DNA of 64,000 nt from Asterias amurensis (taxonomy: Eukaryota; Echinodermata; Asteroidea; Forcipulatida; Asteriidae): contig NC_092657.1 in assembly GCF_032118995.1 (NCBI RefSeq), forward strand, positions 10,231,391-10,295,390. The letters run 5' to 3'. Shown in pieces: positions 8,869 to 19,900 of the stretch; within the stretch, counting starts at the first letter, position 1; each line of letters opens with the position of its first letter. A program made the translations under genes and the position numbers. Under the pieces are notes generated by a model. That model was not told the origin of the DNA. It made no database searches and saw nothing but the letters and a program-made list of their open reading frames with translations.

Positions 8869-11800
8869 ATGTCTGGCTTTGTGAAATCGAACGAACCAAT
8901 TTGTAACATCACAGAAAATTTCACTAATATTACTGACAGTCCAAGAGTATTAAAGGTACAATTGACAAATCTAACTGTAATATGTGTTAAGTGTCTAAAA
9001 TCTGGCAAGCTGGAGAATAATTACAACCATTCATGCACTGTTGCTCAGAAAATTACTAGTAAGAAGTGTCAAATCGTTACAGTTGTCACCCCAACAAGTA
9101 TCCCCCCCAACAGAGCAAGAACTTATTCAAGCTGCTACCCTTCTTAGAGACGAGGCACTAAGACAAAAAAGAGGGGATCCAATTCCATATGCCATAGAGC
9201 AAGCGACTGATAGGTGGACATGGATGAAGTTGCAGCAAGGGGACAAGGCTGCATCACTAAAAACTGGAGGCAAGGTACATATTCACATAAAGCACAAATA
9301 ATCATTGACATTTTATTAAAAAAAATAATTTAATTAAGTATCTGATAAACACAATGTCAAAAGACAATGATAGTAAAACAATAATAATTTTACATTTGCT
9401 TTTTAATACAAGATTGCAATATTATCATTTAACCATAAACAGTATTACAAGGGCCAACATTCATAGAGCTGCTTAAGCAAACATTGTCTTACAACTTACT
9501 GTTCAGCAGAAATGAGCAGTCACAAATTGTACTGGTGTATTTTGGCTGGTAACCTAAATCGAGTATGATGTTGCTGTGCTTAATTAATTATTTTCTGTGT
9601 TTTTAAAGCAGCTCTATGAAATTGGGCCCAGAAAATAATCATATTTCAGTGCAAACTGTACAGTTGTGATAATCAATTTACTATTTTCTATTTTTATAAA
9701 GACTGCTTTCATTAAGCAAGTTCCAAACAGTGATTCAAAGAAACCAAGTGAGACACAACCTATGAATGATCAACAACAGCTTCTCAACCCAATGCCCGTC
9801 AACAAATCTCTTGCAATGATGAGAGACTGCCACTTAAGATCTCCTAAAAGACTGCATTGTCGGAGAAAAAATACCGCTTCACTTTTCAAGTACGAGTGGG
9901 AATGCCGTTGATGGGTACGAGACTCGTGAAGCCCCATTTGTCAAGGTCAAAAACCTGCAAGTTATGGTACTCGACTACTTGGACAGACTTGAGCGGTAAT
10001 GATTGTCCTTACTTTAATACTTGGCTTAACAAAACGGTCATGACAGAAAGTCGCATGTTCAATTTGTTTTTCACGCTAAATTAGTTGCCTATATGTGAAC
10101 CTTTTACAAATAGGCAACAAAACTGCAAGTGTGTAGTGAGTGAAAAAGTACAGGCATTAATGACACATTTTCTCTGCTTGTTTTGACAGTTGTGGATCTT
10201 TAACATGGCATGATGGAGTCTTTCCTTCCAATGAGATTTGGGTTAAAGTGGGTGGAGATAAGGGCGGCAGTTCTTTCAAGCTTGCATTTCACAAAATATT
10301 ACATTTTTCAAATATGCCTTTGAAAACCAAAAACTAACCAGTCGTAACTGAAATCATTGCAAATGTGTGGTGGTGTACATATACAATACACATGTACATA
10401 CAAATCATCTACGACTACCATGTACATTATGTAAAGAACTTGCATTTAAGAAAATGTGTACTGTTTAGATAATGTACACTGCATTGACACGTTCATGTAC
10501 ATGTAGAATGTCAATGTAGTGTTATTTATCTCAAAGTAGTGCAAGTTCATGCATTAATTATCTACATCATACATGCACATTGCCACGTCTTGCTTAAAAC
10601 AAACACGTTTCATTCTTTCATTCAATCCTAATGTACATTGTGTTTCGCTTCCACCACAGAGGACGAGCATTGCGACTTTTCTGCTTCGGAGACTATGCCC
10701 TCTTAACCAAGCTGTATGGTATCAATAGTTCAAATGGTATGGAATTCTGTATTTCTTGCATTTTAGCACTGACAAGTTTCATGAAGATCAGTGTTCAACC
10801 TAAAAAAATAATAATAAAAATAACACCAGTGATTCATGTAGTAAGTGACCCTACCAAGCAATTATTATTTGTTATGTAGCACGTCACTGTTGCATCTACT
10901 GCCGTGCAAGTAAAATGGAAATGCAACAGCCACTATGCGAGAGAGGATTCAGTACAACTCGGACTCTGAAGTCAATCAACCAGCAATATGTTGATGATGG
11001 AGAACGAAAAACGAGGGCCAAGGACAGTTCGTACAGTGTAGTCAACAGACCAATGCTTGCAGTTGAAGTGGACCATGTAAGACTGAATTGCCTGATTTTG
11101 TTAATTAATTGACATGTACATGTACAGTTACTACAGTACATGTGCATGAACCCATCATGGGTTTAAACATGTACATGTATATGTATAGGCCCTAAATTTT
11201 TGGGACGGTTTAGTCCAATTTGTACACACTTTTTTTACTTTGTACAGGTCATCATCCCAACTCTTCACATATCTTTAGGAGTCTTTAAGAAACTCTACGA
11301 TATGTTTGAAGAACAGTGCCATGGATTAGATGTTGACATTGTGGATGAGCGAATTGATGCTGAAGATACAGACACCACAAGGACCAACTTTGACTACCAA
11401 GTTGCATCTGAAGCTTCAAGGAAGAGTCAACTTCAGGACCAACTCAAGGACAACCATCATCAACTTGAAGTCCTAGAAGAAGACACTCCACTCAAACAAC
11501 TGCATGATCCACAATCCAATATTGCCAAAAATGTCCAACAGATGAGACAGAATGTTGTTGAAATGGTATGTTCATTAAGTACAAAATAGTGATTAAAATG
11601 TTGATTGGTCCATTGCATAGCCTATTAAAATAAAATGTTAGTTCTTTTATTTCTTGTTCACACTTATAGGAACAAGAAGCTGCTGCTACGGAGTTAATTT
11701 TTGGCACAGGTCCCGTCACTAGTAACCTAGACAACATTCTGAAAGCTCACAAAATTCACCGCCAAGCCTACCATGGAACATCATTCGTCGGTAACCATGT

Positions 11801-12615
11801 ACACCGATGCTGTCAGGTACATTGATTGAATTATTGTGTTAATTATTAAAATTTGCATAGACAACATTTGCACATCTACAGTACCATCATTGTAAATTAT
11901 GTGCTTCCCAGGATCACAATTGGGTAAATTGTCTTGGCTACAGTGCATGCACAATTCTCTTATTTCCCGAAATTTTATTCCTTTCATTTCAGCTAAGGTT
12001 ATTGAAGATTTGGTCACAAGCCCCCGCCGTATCATTGAGGAGTCCTTTGACAAACTGCCGATTGCATCAACCATTCGTCTGGAACGGAAAGCGGCCAAAA
12101 TTGGAGACAAGTTCAGAAACATCTTCCTGAAATTTGCAGAAATGCATTGTGCAATAAATCACGCAAACAAACTCAACCAGTTTGACATTGAGCGCACAGG
12201 TAAACAAAATGATGTCAAATGTTGTTAGCGAACAAGAGAGATGATTTGTTTAAATGCTGTCTGTTCCAGTGCCCTAGAATTTCTCATTTGGTAAGCTATC
12301 GATATTTATCTTTAAAGATGTGTGTATCAAACAATTCATGCACTCGTATCGGGAGTCATTTCCCTCGGCAAGTATCACCCCAAAGCTTCACCTGTTAGAA
12401 GATCACACTTGTTGGGTTGGGGCTTCTGAACGAGCAGGGCAGAGAACTGTTTACATACAGAATTTAATCGTGCTGGCAGAGTTGTCCATGGTATGAGAGA
12501 TGACTTGGAAAGACTGATGAGTGTGATGCGCCGACACCTTACAAGTACATTCCCTGAAGTAACTTCAGAAATCCCCAGAGCCAAACATCATCGCCTGAAA
12601 AATAAAGAACTCTGA
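8869..12615 (+). pseudogene. RAG1-like transposase gene, copy A (N-terminally truncated, frameshifted)
   Basis: Nine exon blocks with GT-AG borders: about 8869-9274, 9702-9995, 10190-about 10288, 10660-10736, 10880-11076, 11248-11565, 11670-11816, 11993-12199 and 12318-12615. Block 1 holds a zinc finger (VICVKCLKS, then NYNHSC) matching the finger after the RING in copy B; the RAG1-type N-terminal region and RING are absent. Block 3 has KVGGDKGGSSFK, block 4 CFGDYALLTKLYGI, block 5 a CxxC, block 6 IPTLHISLGVFKKL, block 7 TSFVGNHVH, block 9 ITPKLHLLEDH. Each aligns with copy B at the same intron positions and phases. Damage: a frame change in C7 at 9103-9109, several in block 2, a deletion of about 55 residues after block 3, and two near 12420-12440 that split the glutamate motif (NEQG/AEN). 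AATAAA follows at about 12650. DNA cleavage and joining is the inferred ancestral role. Confidence 0.7.
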
Positions 12616-14030
12616 ATCAGTTTTGTTGTAGATGTTTGACAAGTAGCAAAATAAAAATACTAGCTGCATTTATCATATATATTTGGGAGATGTAACACAG
12701 AGCTCATCAAGAGCCCATCCAAAACACCAAAGGGTATTGACAAATGAAATATCAAGAGGAGCAAAAATATGCGAGACTGTTCAAAGATGTGACACAAAGG
12801 TATCATTTCAAATGGGAAGATAATTACTGACCAGTGCATCTTCCTTTGTTAAGGTGGTACTTGACTTGATGTGCTCCTGCCGATTACTCTTGTCTTGGGT
12901 TGAATACTCAGATGACGCACAATATGATGGTTGACAAAGCAGTTTTCGCTAGCCATTAAATGTTTTTTTTTCCTACAAATCTGTAAATATAAGATCAAAA
13001 AATTCATATCTAAATTTTGAAATGATTGAGTCATAAATCTGTAAATAAACCAATAAACTGTTATTTGTCAGTGCAACCCTGTACGTGAAAAGTTGAAATT
13101 TGATGTGCCTTATGAATGTTTCTTTGATGTTTTACCTATCAGAGTGAGTGATACTAATTAATATTACTAAATGGTAGCCGAATGTCTCTGTTATTATAGT
13201 TATACTTATAATTAATATGATAAAGTGTACCATACATTCAACTATGATTATCTTTTTAATAATTCCAAGTTATTCTTCTCTCAATCTCATTCTCATGTTT
13301 GGATTGTACTAAATATTTAATCAATGTTGAGGAAGTTGAGTAAAAACAAAAAAATGTGTTATCCTTGGGTTCCCTGTGGTAAACAATACTATACTAAGCC
13401 TACCCCCCCCCCCCAATGACATGCATGATGATTAAAGCGTCGTATCATGGCATGGTACAACGAACACACGTGGACGTTTTTTGCACGTATTCCTATTGGT
13501 CAACAATGTGCAATACACACACGAACGTGACGAACGACGTGCATGTTTTAACATGGGAAGCTCAAAAACTGTACATGGCCCAGACGTACCTTTTGTTTTA
13601 TCGAACAAAAACGTCTATCTTCTACCCATCTGTAGACCCATGAATACTCGGAAAACTCTAGTTACAACGACAAATAACTTCAAATGATGGTTTGTAAAAA
13701 ACTTGCTGCAAAAATCCAGGAAAAAAGAGGCTATCGCATGTGTTGTTTCTCCTCGCCATTGTAACGCGAAGCAAGGGTAAATCGCTCGTTGAAACTCAAC
13801 ATGTGTTGTTGACAGCTTATTCTATGAACATTCATAGGTAAACAAGTCATAAGGTCACATATTGTTCAATCAAATCCCATAAATGTGACCCTACACCACC
13901 GGTACCCGTCGCGGAGTTCTGCACTTCCAATGCGCATGATTCGTAAGCTTGGGGCCATTGCCTTATTTACATAATCAGTGAGCTGGATAATAATTGTCAA
14001 CAGAGGGCGCTGTTGTACCGCGGCGAAACA
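12616..14030. other. No gene seen; flank of copy A
   Basis: Contains the likely polyadenylation signal AATAAA at 12650-12655 just after the copy A stop, a poly-C run near 13405, and otherwise AT-rich sequence. Two overlapping short ORFs at 13416-13687 have no motif. I looked here for a terminal inverted repeat matching the 8.6-8.8 kb flank; the only echo is a GGCTGTTTCGC motif near 8717 with its complement near 14023, too short to rely on. Confidence 0.4.
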
Positions 14031-14212
14031 GCCGTGACTCCGCATTGAGTCATGAACTACTATGGGGTCGGCGGAGCCACAGTATAAATCCAGCCGAGGG
14101 CTGAAGGTATAGCTTTGGCTAATACTCGTCAGATATGACTCCGCATCAATATTTAACTAGTTTGGGGTCGACGGAGCCACAGTATAAATCCAGCCGGGGG
14201 CTGAAGGTCCAT
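14031..14212. repeat. About 100-bp tandem duplication with a repeated TATA-like motif
   Basis: TGACTCCGCAT...GGGGTCG(A/G)CGGAGCCACAGTATAAATCCAGCC followed by GGGCTGAAGGT occurs twice, at about 14035-14133 and 14134-14210. Each copy contains AGTATAAATCC, which resembles a TATA box, so this could be a duplicated promoter of a short element. It lies between the two RAG1-like copies. Confidence 0.6.
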
Positions 14213-14660
14213 TCAATCCCTTCATTAAGAAAACTTACTGATCTCTCATGGATCCCAGCTAATAACAAACTACAGAAGTTAACTAAATATAAAAACATTA
14301 AAAAATTTACACAGAAAAAAAACCGAAAAAAAAAAAGATGAACCTCAATGGAGTAATGACAAAAGCCAGTAAAATTGGGATTAAGAAAGTCAGTAAAAAT
14401 GGGATTAACTGAGCTGTTTGAGTTGAGTTACAATTGACTGAGTTCTTTTGGCTGTAGCGATTTCACATTATGCGGCAAGTTGTTCCAAGCCTGGGCACCC
14501 CTAAATCTAAACGTTCATTCTCCATCTCCAGAGTTTCCAGTGACGTTTTTGTTGGCCAGTTCGTCTTTGAGTATCTCTCTTTTCAAGAGGCAGGGCACAG
14601 AGCAGTGTTCCCTTTGTCTCGTAGTCTGATGCATTTCGACGTCTTTGTTGAACAGATCTC
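14213..14660 (-). pseudogene. LINE 3'-end fragment, minus strand
   Basis: Read on the minus strand, 14430-14530 gives RGAQAWNNLPHNVKSL followed by a short tail and stop. G-A-x-x-W-N-x-L-P-x-x-x-K/R near the end of the protein is the C-terminal signature of many non-LTR reverse transcriptases (CR1/Jockey-like groups). An A-rich plus-strand stretch near 14310-14338 may be its 3' tail region. Only the last part of the element is present. A segment near 14590-14655 is shared with 4230-4290, so that family is multicopy here. Confidence 0.45.
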
Positions 14661-14940
14661 AATATAAACCACAAGGGACTCTGGCTGGGTAAATTTTGAA
14701 ATGATTTTTGGGGTTAACAAAGAATTCACTAGAGTGCGATTCGTACCAACGACCTTTCGGATTAACGTGCGGGCGCTCTACCAACTGAGCTATCTAGCCC
14801 TACATTGGCGGTGTCCCTATTATCAATATATAAACCAAAAGGGAAACTGGGGCTGAACAAAGAATTGACTTGAGTGGGACTCGAACCAACGACCTCCGGA
14901 TTAACGTGCCGGCGCTCTACCAACTGAGCTATCAAGCCAA
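14661..14940 (-). repeat. Tandem tRNA-Asn-derived repeat (SINE-like), two units
   Basis: Two units share a head (CAATATATAAACC...AACAAAGAATT) and a tRNA-like body. The better body is on the minus strand at 14866-14938: acceptor arms GGCTTGA and TCAAGTC, D arm GCTCAGTTGGTAGAGC (A box), and TTCGAGTCC (B box). The anticodon loop reads ACGTTAA, placing GTT (Asn) at the anticodon but with C instead of the near-universal U33. Mismatches occur in the anticodon and T stems. The other body, 14727-14800, is more decayed. A working tRNA is unlikely; a tRNA-derived repeat is the better reading. RNA polymerase III promoter boxes are still recognisable. Confidence 0.7.
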
Positions 14941-15769
14941 TCATTGAGTCAACGCTAGTTGCTAATGTAGGTCATTGTTACTTACTTTGCTCATCGGCGT
15001 TACATTGTCCCGACGTTAGAATCGTAGCTGAAGACCAATGAAAACGCTTTTATCTTCCAACGTTGGCTACAAATGTTGTTTCTTGGTTATCAGTGGCAAG
15101 TATTCCAACCTTCAACTACTCGTCAAGAGTACAGGCTATTTCAGCAGGGTATCAGCACAATAAACAAATGCTTTTAAAACTTTAAATTAGGCACAAAAGA
15201 CAAAATTTAAGATAAACAGTTATAAATGTTGTATCACCAGATAAGTTATTGTGAAACATCAGCAGGTTATATGGGGGTGATATGTTTGTCTATTCATAGT
15301 ACTTTAACAAGTGTCTATAAAAGAACACACTTTCATGGGGATTTAAATTGGTACAATTTAATTCAACCCTAAAGATCTAAAAAGAAAAACAAATTCAATT
15401 TCTTTTAAGAGCTATTTGAAGTATTGTAAGGCTACTTTTTATTAACAGGGCCTTTTTTCACCGGGAGGCTGCTATGACACTAAATGTTATAAACACTAAA
15501 CTATATATAACATTTACATTTGAAAGGTATAAACATAATTTTTGCATCCAACTCGGTGCAATAAAACATTATTAGGGTTACTTAACATGTCAGTTCAAAG
15601 TCGACTTGCTTAAGCCATGTTTGAACTACTATGAATGGAATTTGCAGAAGGTATAACTGATGAGCGGACAAGTATAGTATTTCGATACTTTAGTTTCTTG
15701 AGGTCCTTATGTGTGTTACATTTAAACTGGACAAGTTGGCCTTGCCTAGTCCACCGCTGTATAAAAAGC
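14941..15769. other. No gene seen
   Basis: AT-rich, with no long frame, no tRNA-like structure and no clear repeat pair. Confidence 0.4.
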
Positions 15770-16957
15770 CCTGTGAGCGACACGCGGTTTGCGCGCATGC
15801 GCGAAATATCAGCGAGGTCATTGGAGAATGCATATTCATTAGGTGTGACCTCCAGCGTAATTTCGCCTTGGCTTCATTGATAAAAAACGCCCTTTACATA
15901 CTGAATATTCATATTAAAAAGGAAATTAACCAATAGGATCTCGAAGAACTTTATCGTCTGCAACTTATGTAGTAAAGAAACATCTGAGCGATGACGGAAC
16001 CCCGCGAAATTCGGGGAAATCTGTGCCGAAGTTTGTGTCCAAACAAGACGTGCGCAGGCTGAAATTTCGAGGCGGATTTCCTACATGAAGATGAGTTTTT
16101 CTTTATACGTGGAAAGTAAGATATAAGAAGTTAGCCCTTCCTTTACCTAATTGATACTTTTTATATGAGCAAACCCCGTACTTTGTCTTAAAATGGTGGG
16201 ATTCCCCCGCAGGTTTTACTACGGCAAACAAGATTTCTGGGGATTCCGTTGCGCGTTGCCCATACGTTTGTACACAATAGCCTGGCCATATAATGTAGTG
16301 TTTGTTTGTATTAAAAAAAAATGCTCACTGTGCGTTCAGACTTTCAGGGGAAAACATTGATTTCTAAAAATATGAAATTGGGGTTAGCTGGTTTATATTA
16401 GATTTAGACTATGTTCACCAGGAAACGGATAATGGTTTCTCATATTTTAATTCACATTAAACTTTAAAAGGCTAACAAGTCATCAGATGAAACACACCAA
16501 TGTTGGTACTGTAGGCCTAAAAATAATAAGTTATTATTTGTTTATAAAAAAAAAGGCAGGATGGAGAAGCGAGCAATTCCTAAACTCAATTTGTGTTTTT
16601 TTCTTCTAGTAGACCTACAGACTTCATATGTTTAAAGGAGTCAACTGGATGTTTAAGTTACAATGAAGTATATCTTTATTTGCAAAGCAACACATCTAGT
16701 TATAAAATTTACAACATTTTGAACAAGTAATGGCCGAAAACATGCACAATTTATTTACTAAAAAAACAACTCTACTGCAAGTTTGTTACATATTTTTTTA
16801 AACACCAAGACAAAAAGACTCTAAGTAAACTATTTTACTACTTTAAGGCAAACAAGTCATCAGATACAATAAACTGGCGTTAGTAACTAAATGTGTTTAA
16901 GATAATTAAACAATTCTTTGAATATTAACTGTTTAAATTTTACCAAAATCTTTTCAG
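15770..16957 (+). promoter_or_regulatory. Possible promoter, noncoding first exon and first intron of RAG1-like copy B
   Basis: A CpG-rich patch (GCGCGCATGCGCG near 15790) and GC-richer sequence to about 16090 are followed by a donor-like GGAAA|GTAAGATA at 16115/16116. A strong acceptor (TTTTCAG at 16951-16957) lies 31 bases before the first ATG of copy B. This fits a noncoding first exon ending at about 16115 and an 842-bp intron. It is a prediction from splice motifs alone. Confidence 0.35.
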
Positions 16958-19900
16958 ATCAAACTCCATAAAGCGTGTAATCTCAACAATGGAAGATCAC
17001 ATCAACAATTTGAAAAACTTATGCAGAGTTTGTGGCAACCGGGTGCAATCATTCAAGAACAAAAATACGAAGACACCTTTAAAGTACTGCTCTCAGTATG
17101 CAGATAAAATTAAAGTGAAGTACCACATTGACGTGACTAGTGATGAAAGTCTTCGCCATCCTCTATTTATCTGCCATCTGTGTTATTCTAATTTATTTCT
17201 ACCTACATCACGGGTAATGCCCAATGACTGGAGTGTTCATCCAGTTAAAGGTGAATGCAGTGTTTGCAATAGAGTGGTGTGTAACAAAGGTGGTCGGCCA
17301 GCCAAAACAAAGTACCGTAGACTGGATGACCTAGAAGAGACTGAAGAGAACAACAAAGAAGAGGTGTTGGCTAGGTTTCATGAGTTGTCGGAAACAACCA
17401 CTCCATACCCCAATTTGAACTTCTCTACTGATGATGCACTGTTTATTTGAAAGTTGTGCAACAACTTGTTATCCAGACCAGTCGAGACTACTTGTGAACA
17501 CGTTTTTTGCTTATCGTGCCTGCAGAGTATTTTTGTCACAACATCATCTAGCACTATTAAATGCACTGTATGCAAAAGCAATTTCAGTCTTAAAGAAATT
17601 AACCCCCCTAAACAATATTTCATGAATGTGCTACAAAATGTAAGGGTTAAATGCACAATGTGTAAGATGAGTAGCTGGTTAAGAACTGCACATGAACACA
17701 CTTGCTCTAATCCTGACTCGTCAATACCAGTAGATGAAGAGGCATATAAAGACATCCTACTCGGTAATGTAGCACCACTTGGGAAACTGGGACAGCAACT
17801 GACATCCCACCTTCTGAAAAAATGTATGGTCAACTCGGGAGGAACAGTGCGGCTAGCAACTAAGGGGGCAGTAAGTATTGCTTTGTGATAAATTTCACTG
17901 ACAAATTTTGAGCATCTTATAAACAACTTATTTAAATAACGCAAACGCTAACTCTGAAAGAAAGAAATCTTCACTGTCTACTTCAATAAAAAAGCAAAAT
18001 GATTTGTTGCCCTTATCGTTTCAATTCTTTGGCAGTTTCCTTTTATGTGAAAAACATGTTTCAACAACCACAACCTGTTTTTGTTTTCTAAATAATACTA
18101 GGCCCTGTGTTCAGCGTGTTCCCACTGTTCACAAGCCAAGCAATGATGTCCACAAACGAACCATCCAGCGTCGCACCAAATACCTAAAGGCTCATCTGTC
18201 GGACATAAGCGCTGGACAGTCTGATGTACAACTAGGACATCTGATCAAGACAGCCTCCAGAAAATCCCTTCAAGATCTCCTAGGAAAGCTGCAACTGAGG
18301 ATACACATTCCTGCATTGAACGAACTAGCACTAAAAGCAGACTTAGGGCTTTCATGGGCTGGACTAAGAGAGCTCAAGTTGTAAGATTTGTATTTCTCAT
18401 CTCTCATCTTACATTGTGTTAATATAATTTGTATATTTATACTACAAAAGTGAGGTATAAGAAGGTGAAGTAATGAAGTACCAACAAAGTAGGCTGTCTC
18501 TACTGATGATGTCAACATTTGCTCTACTACGGTGTAGTACTGGATTTCTGACAGCTGTGCAGAGACACGTTGGTAATCAATTCAATAGCAAGTACGTGAC
18601 ATCAACAGTACAGGGGTCTATGAAGTTGTGTGTTTTTTCGAATACATAAATTATACCTTGTTTTTTTTCATGCTGTTTAAATAGGTGGCTGCGTCAGTAT
18701 AAGATTGTGATGGCGAATGAGCAGGAAAGTAGGAAGCTCGGAAAGGCCTCTGTTGGGCAGGATGTTTTGGAGGGGGATAGGCTACCGTTCATGTGTAGCG
18801 AGCAGACTGGCCTTGTTACTAAACCGGCTGCTTGTGTCTTCATAGCAGACCTCCAAAAGTACATAATCGATCTGATGGAGGAATATCACAGGTAGTGTTT
18901 TCAAGAATAATAACAATAACAACAACAAAAAACAACTAACAAGAAAATCTATCGGCCCTTGTATTTATTATCTTTTATTTGTAGAAATTAAAAGAAATTA
19001 CCTTCCCTGCAGATCTGAAAGGTTGTACTGGCATCAGGGTCAGCCGAAAGATGAAGTTTGGCTCAAACTTGGAGGAGACAAAGGTGGAGGGAGTTTCAAA
19101 TTTATGCTGGAGATAGCAAATACAGAAGCCCCCAACTCCAAGAACAACACAATTGTCCTGTGTGCATTTGAAGCCACAGACACATCAGTGAATCTCCACA
19201 TGGCCCTGGATAGGTACAAGACCGAAATAGAAGCAATAACGAGGATGACATGGAGGTATTTGGTATCAAATATTTGGCCTCCTAACTTAAATATCTTTTG
19301 GACGGAGGAAGTAATAAACATGAACTTATATAGAAAGGTTTGCGGTAACACCATGTAATGACTATCTGTAATGAGTTGGGGTGGTTCTGAAACGAACCAT
19401 TGGCTTAAACTCAACGTTTCGATCAGTATGCTCTGATCCTCTTCTGGAGAATGGTTTAAACTCGACGTTTCGATCAGTATGCTCTGATCGTCTTCTGGAG
19501 AAGATGATTCTCCAGAAGACGATCAGAGCATACTGATCGAAACGTCGAGTTTAAACCAATGGTTCTTTTCAGAACCTTTCTATATCGTATTTCAACCATG
19601 CAAAGTTTCAAACCCTACTTTAACATGAACTTATTTTACATAATTCCCAGGGGAAAGAAGCTCATGGTGTATCTGTTTGGTGATTATGAATTTATGTGCA
19701 GAATGATGGGAATATCTGGTGCAAGTGGTAAGTTGTGTTACTTCACTTTAACTAAACCTAAACCCATGTAACAACAAAATATTCTTTTAAGGTAAGATTG
19801 ATCCCACCTTACATAATGTGAGATTTTTCTCTTAAAATTTGACAGTTTGGTACCTTTGTCTTCTCAGGTCGGCATCCCTGCATATGGTGCAACATAACAA

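Noticed and set aside
8600-14060. Terminal inverted repeats of copy A (GGCTGTTTCGC near 8717 and its complement near 14023)
   Set aside because: The match is only about 11-13 bases, the flanks do not agree and no target duplication was seen; it could be chance.
14866-14938. Functional tRNA-Asn gene
   Set aside because: C33, mismatches in the anticodon and T stems and a second tandem copy with shared flanks point to a tRNA-derived repeat.
17448-17450. TGA as a selenocysteine codon in the RING of copy B
   Set aside because: Selenocysteine at a zinc-binding RING position is not known to me, no SECIS-like stem could be identified downstream, and the gene also lacks its last exon. A nonsense change is simpler.
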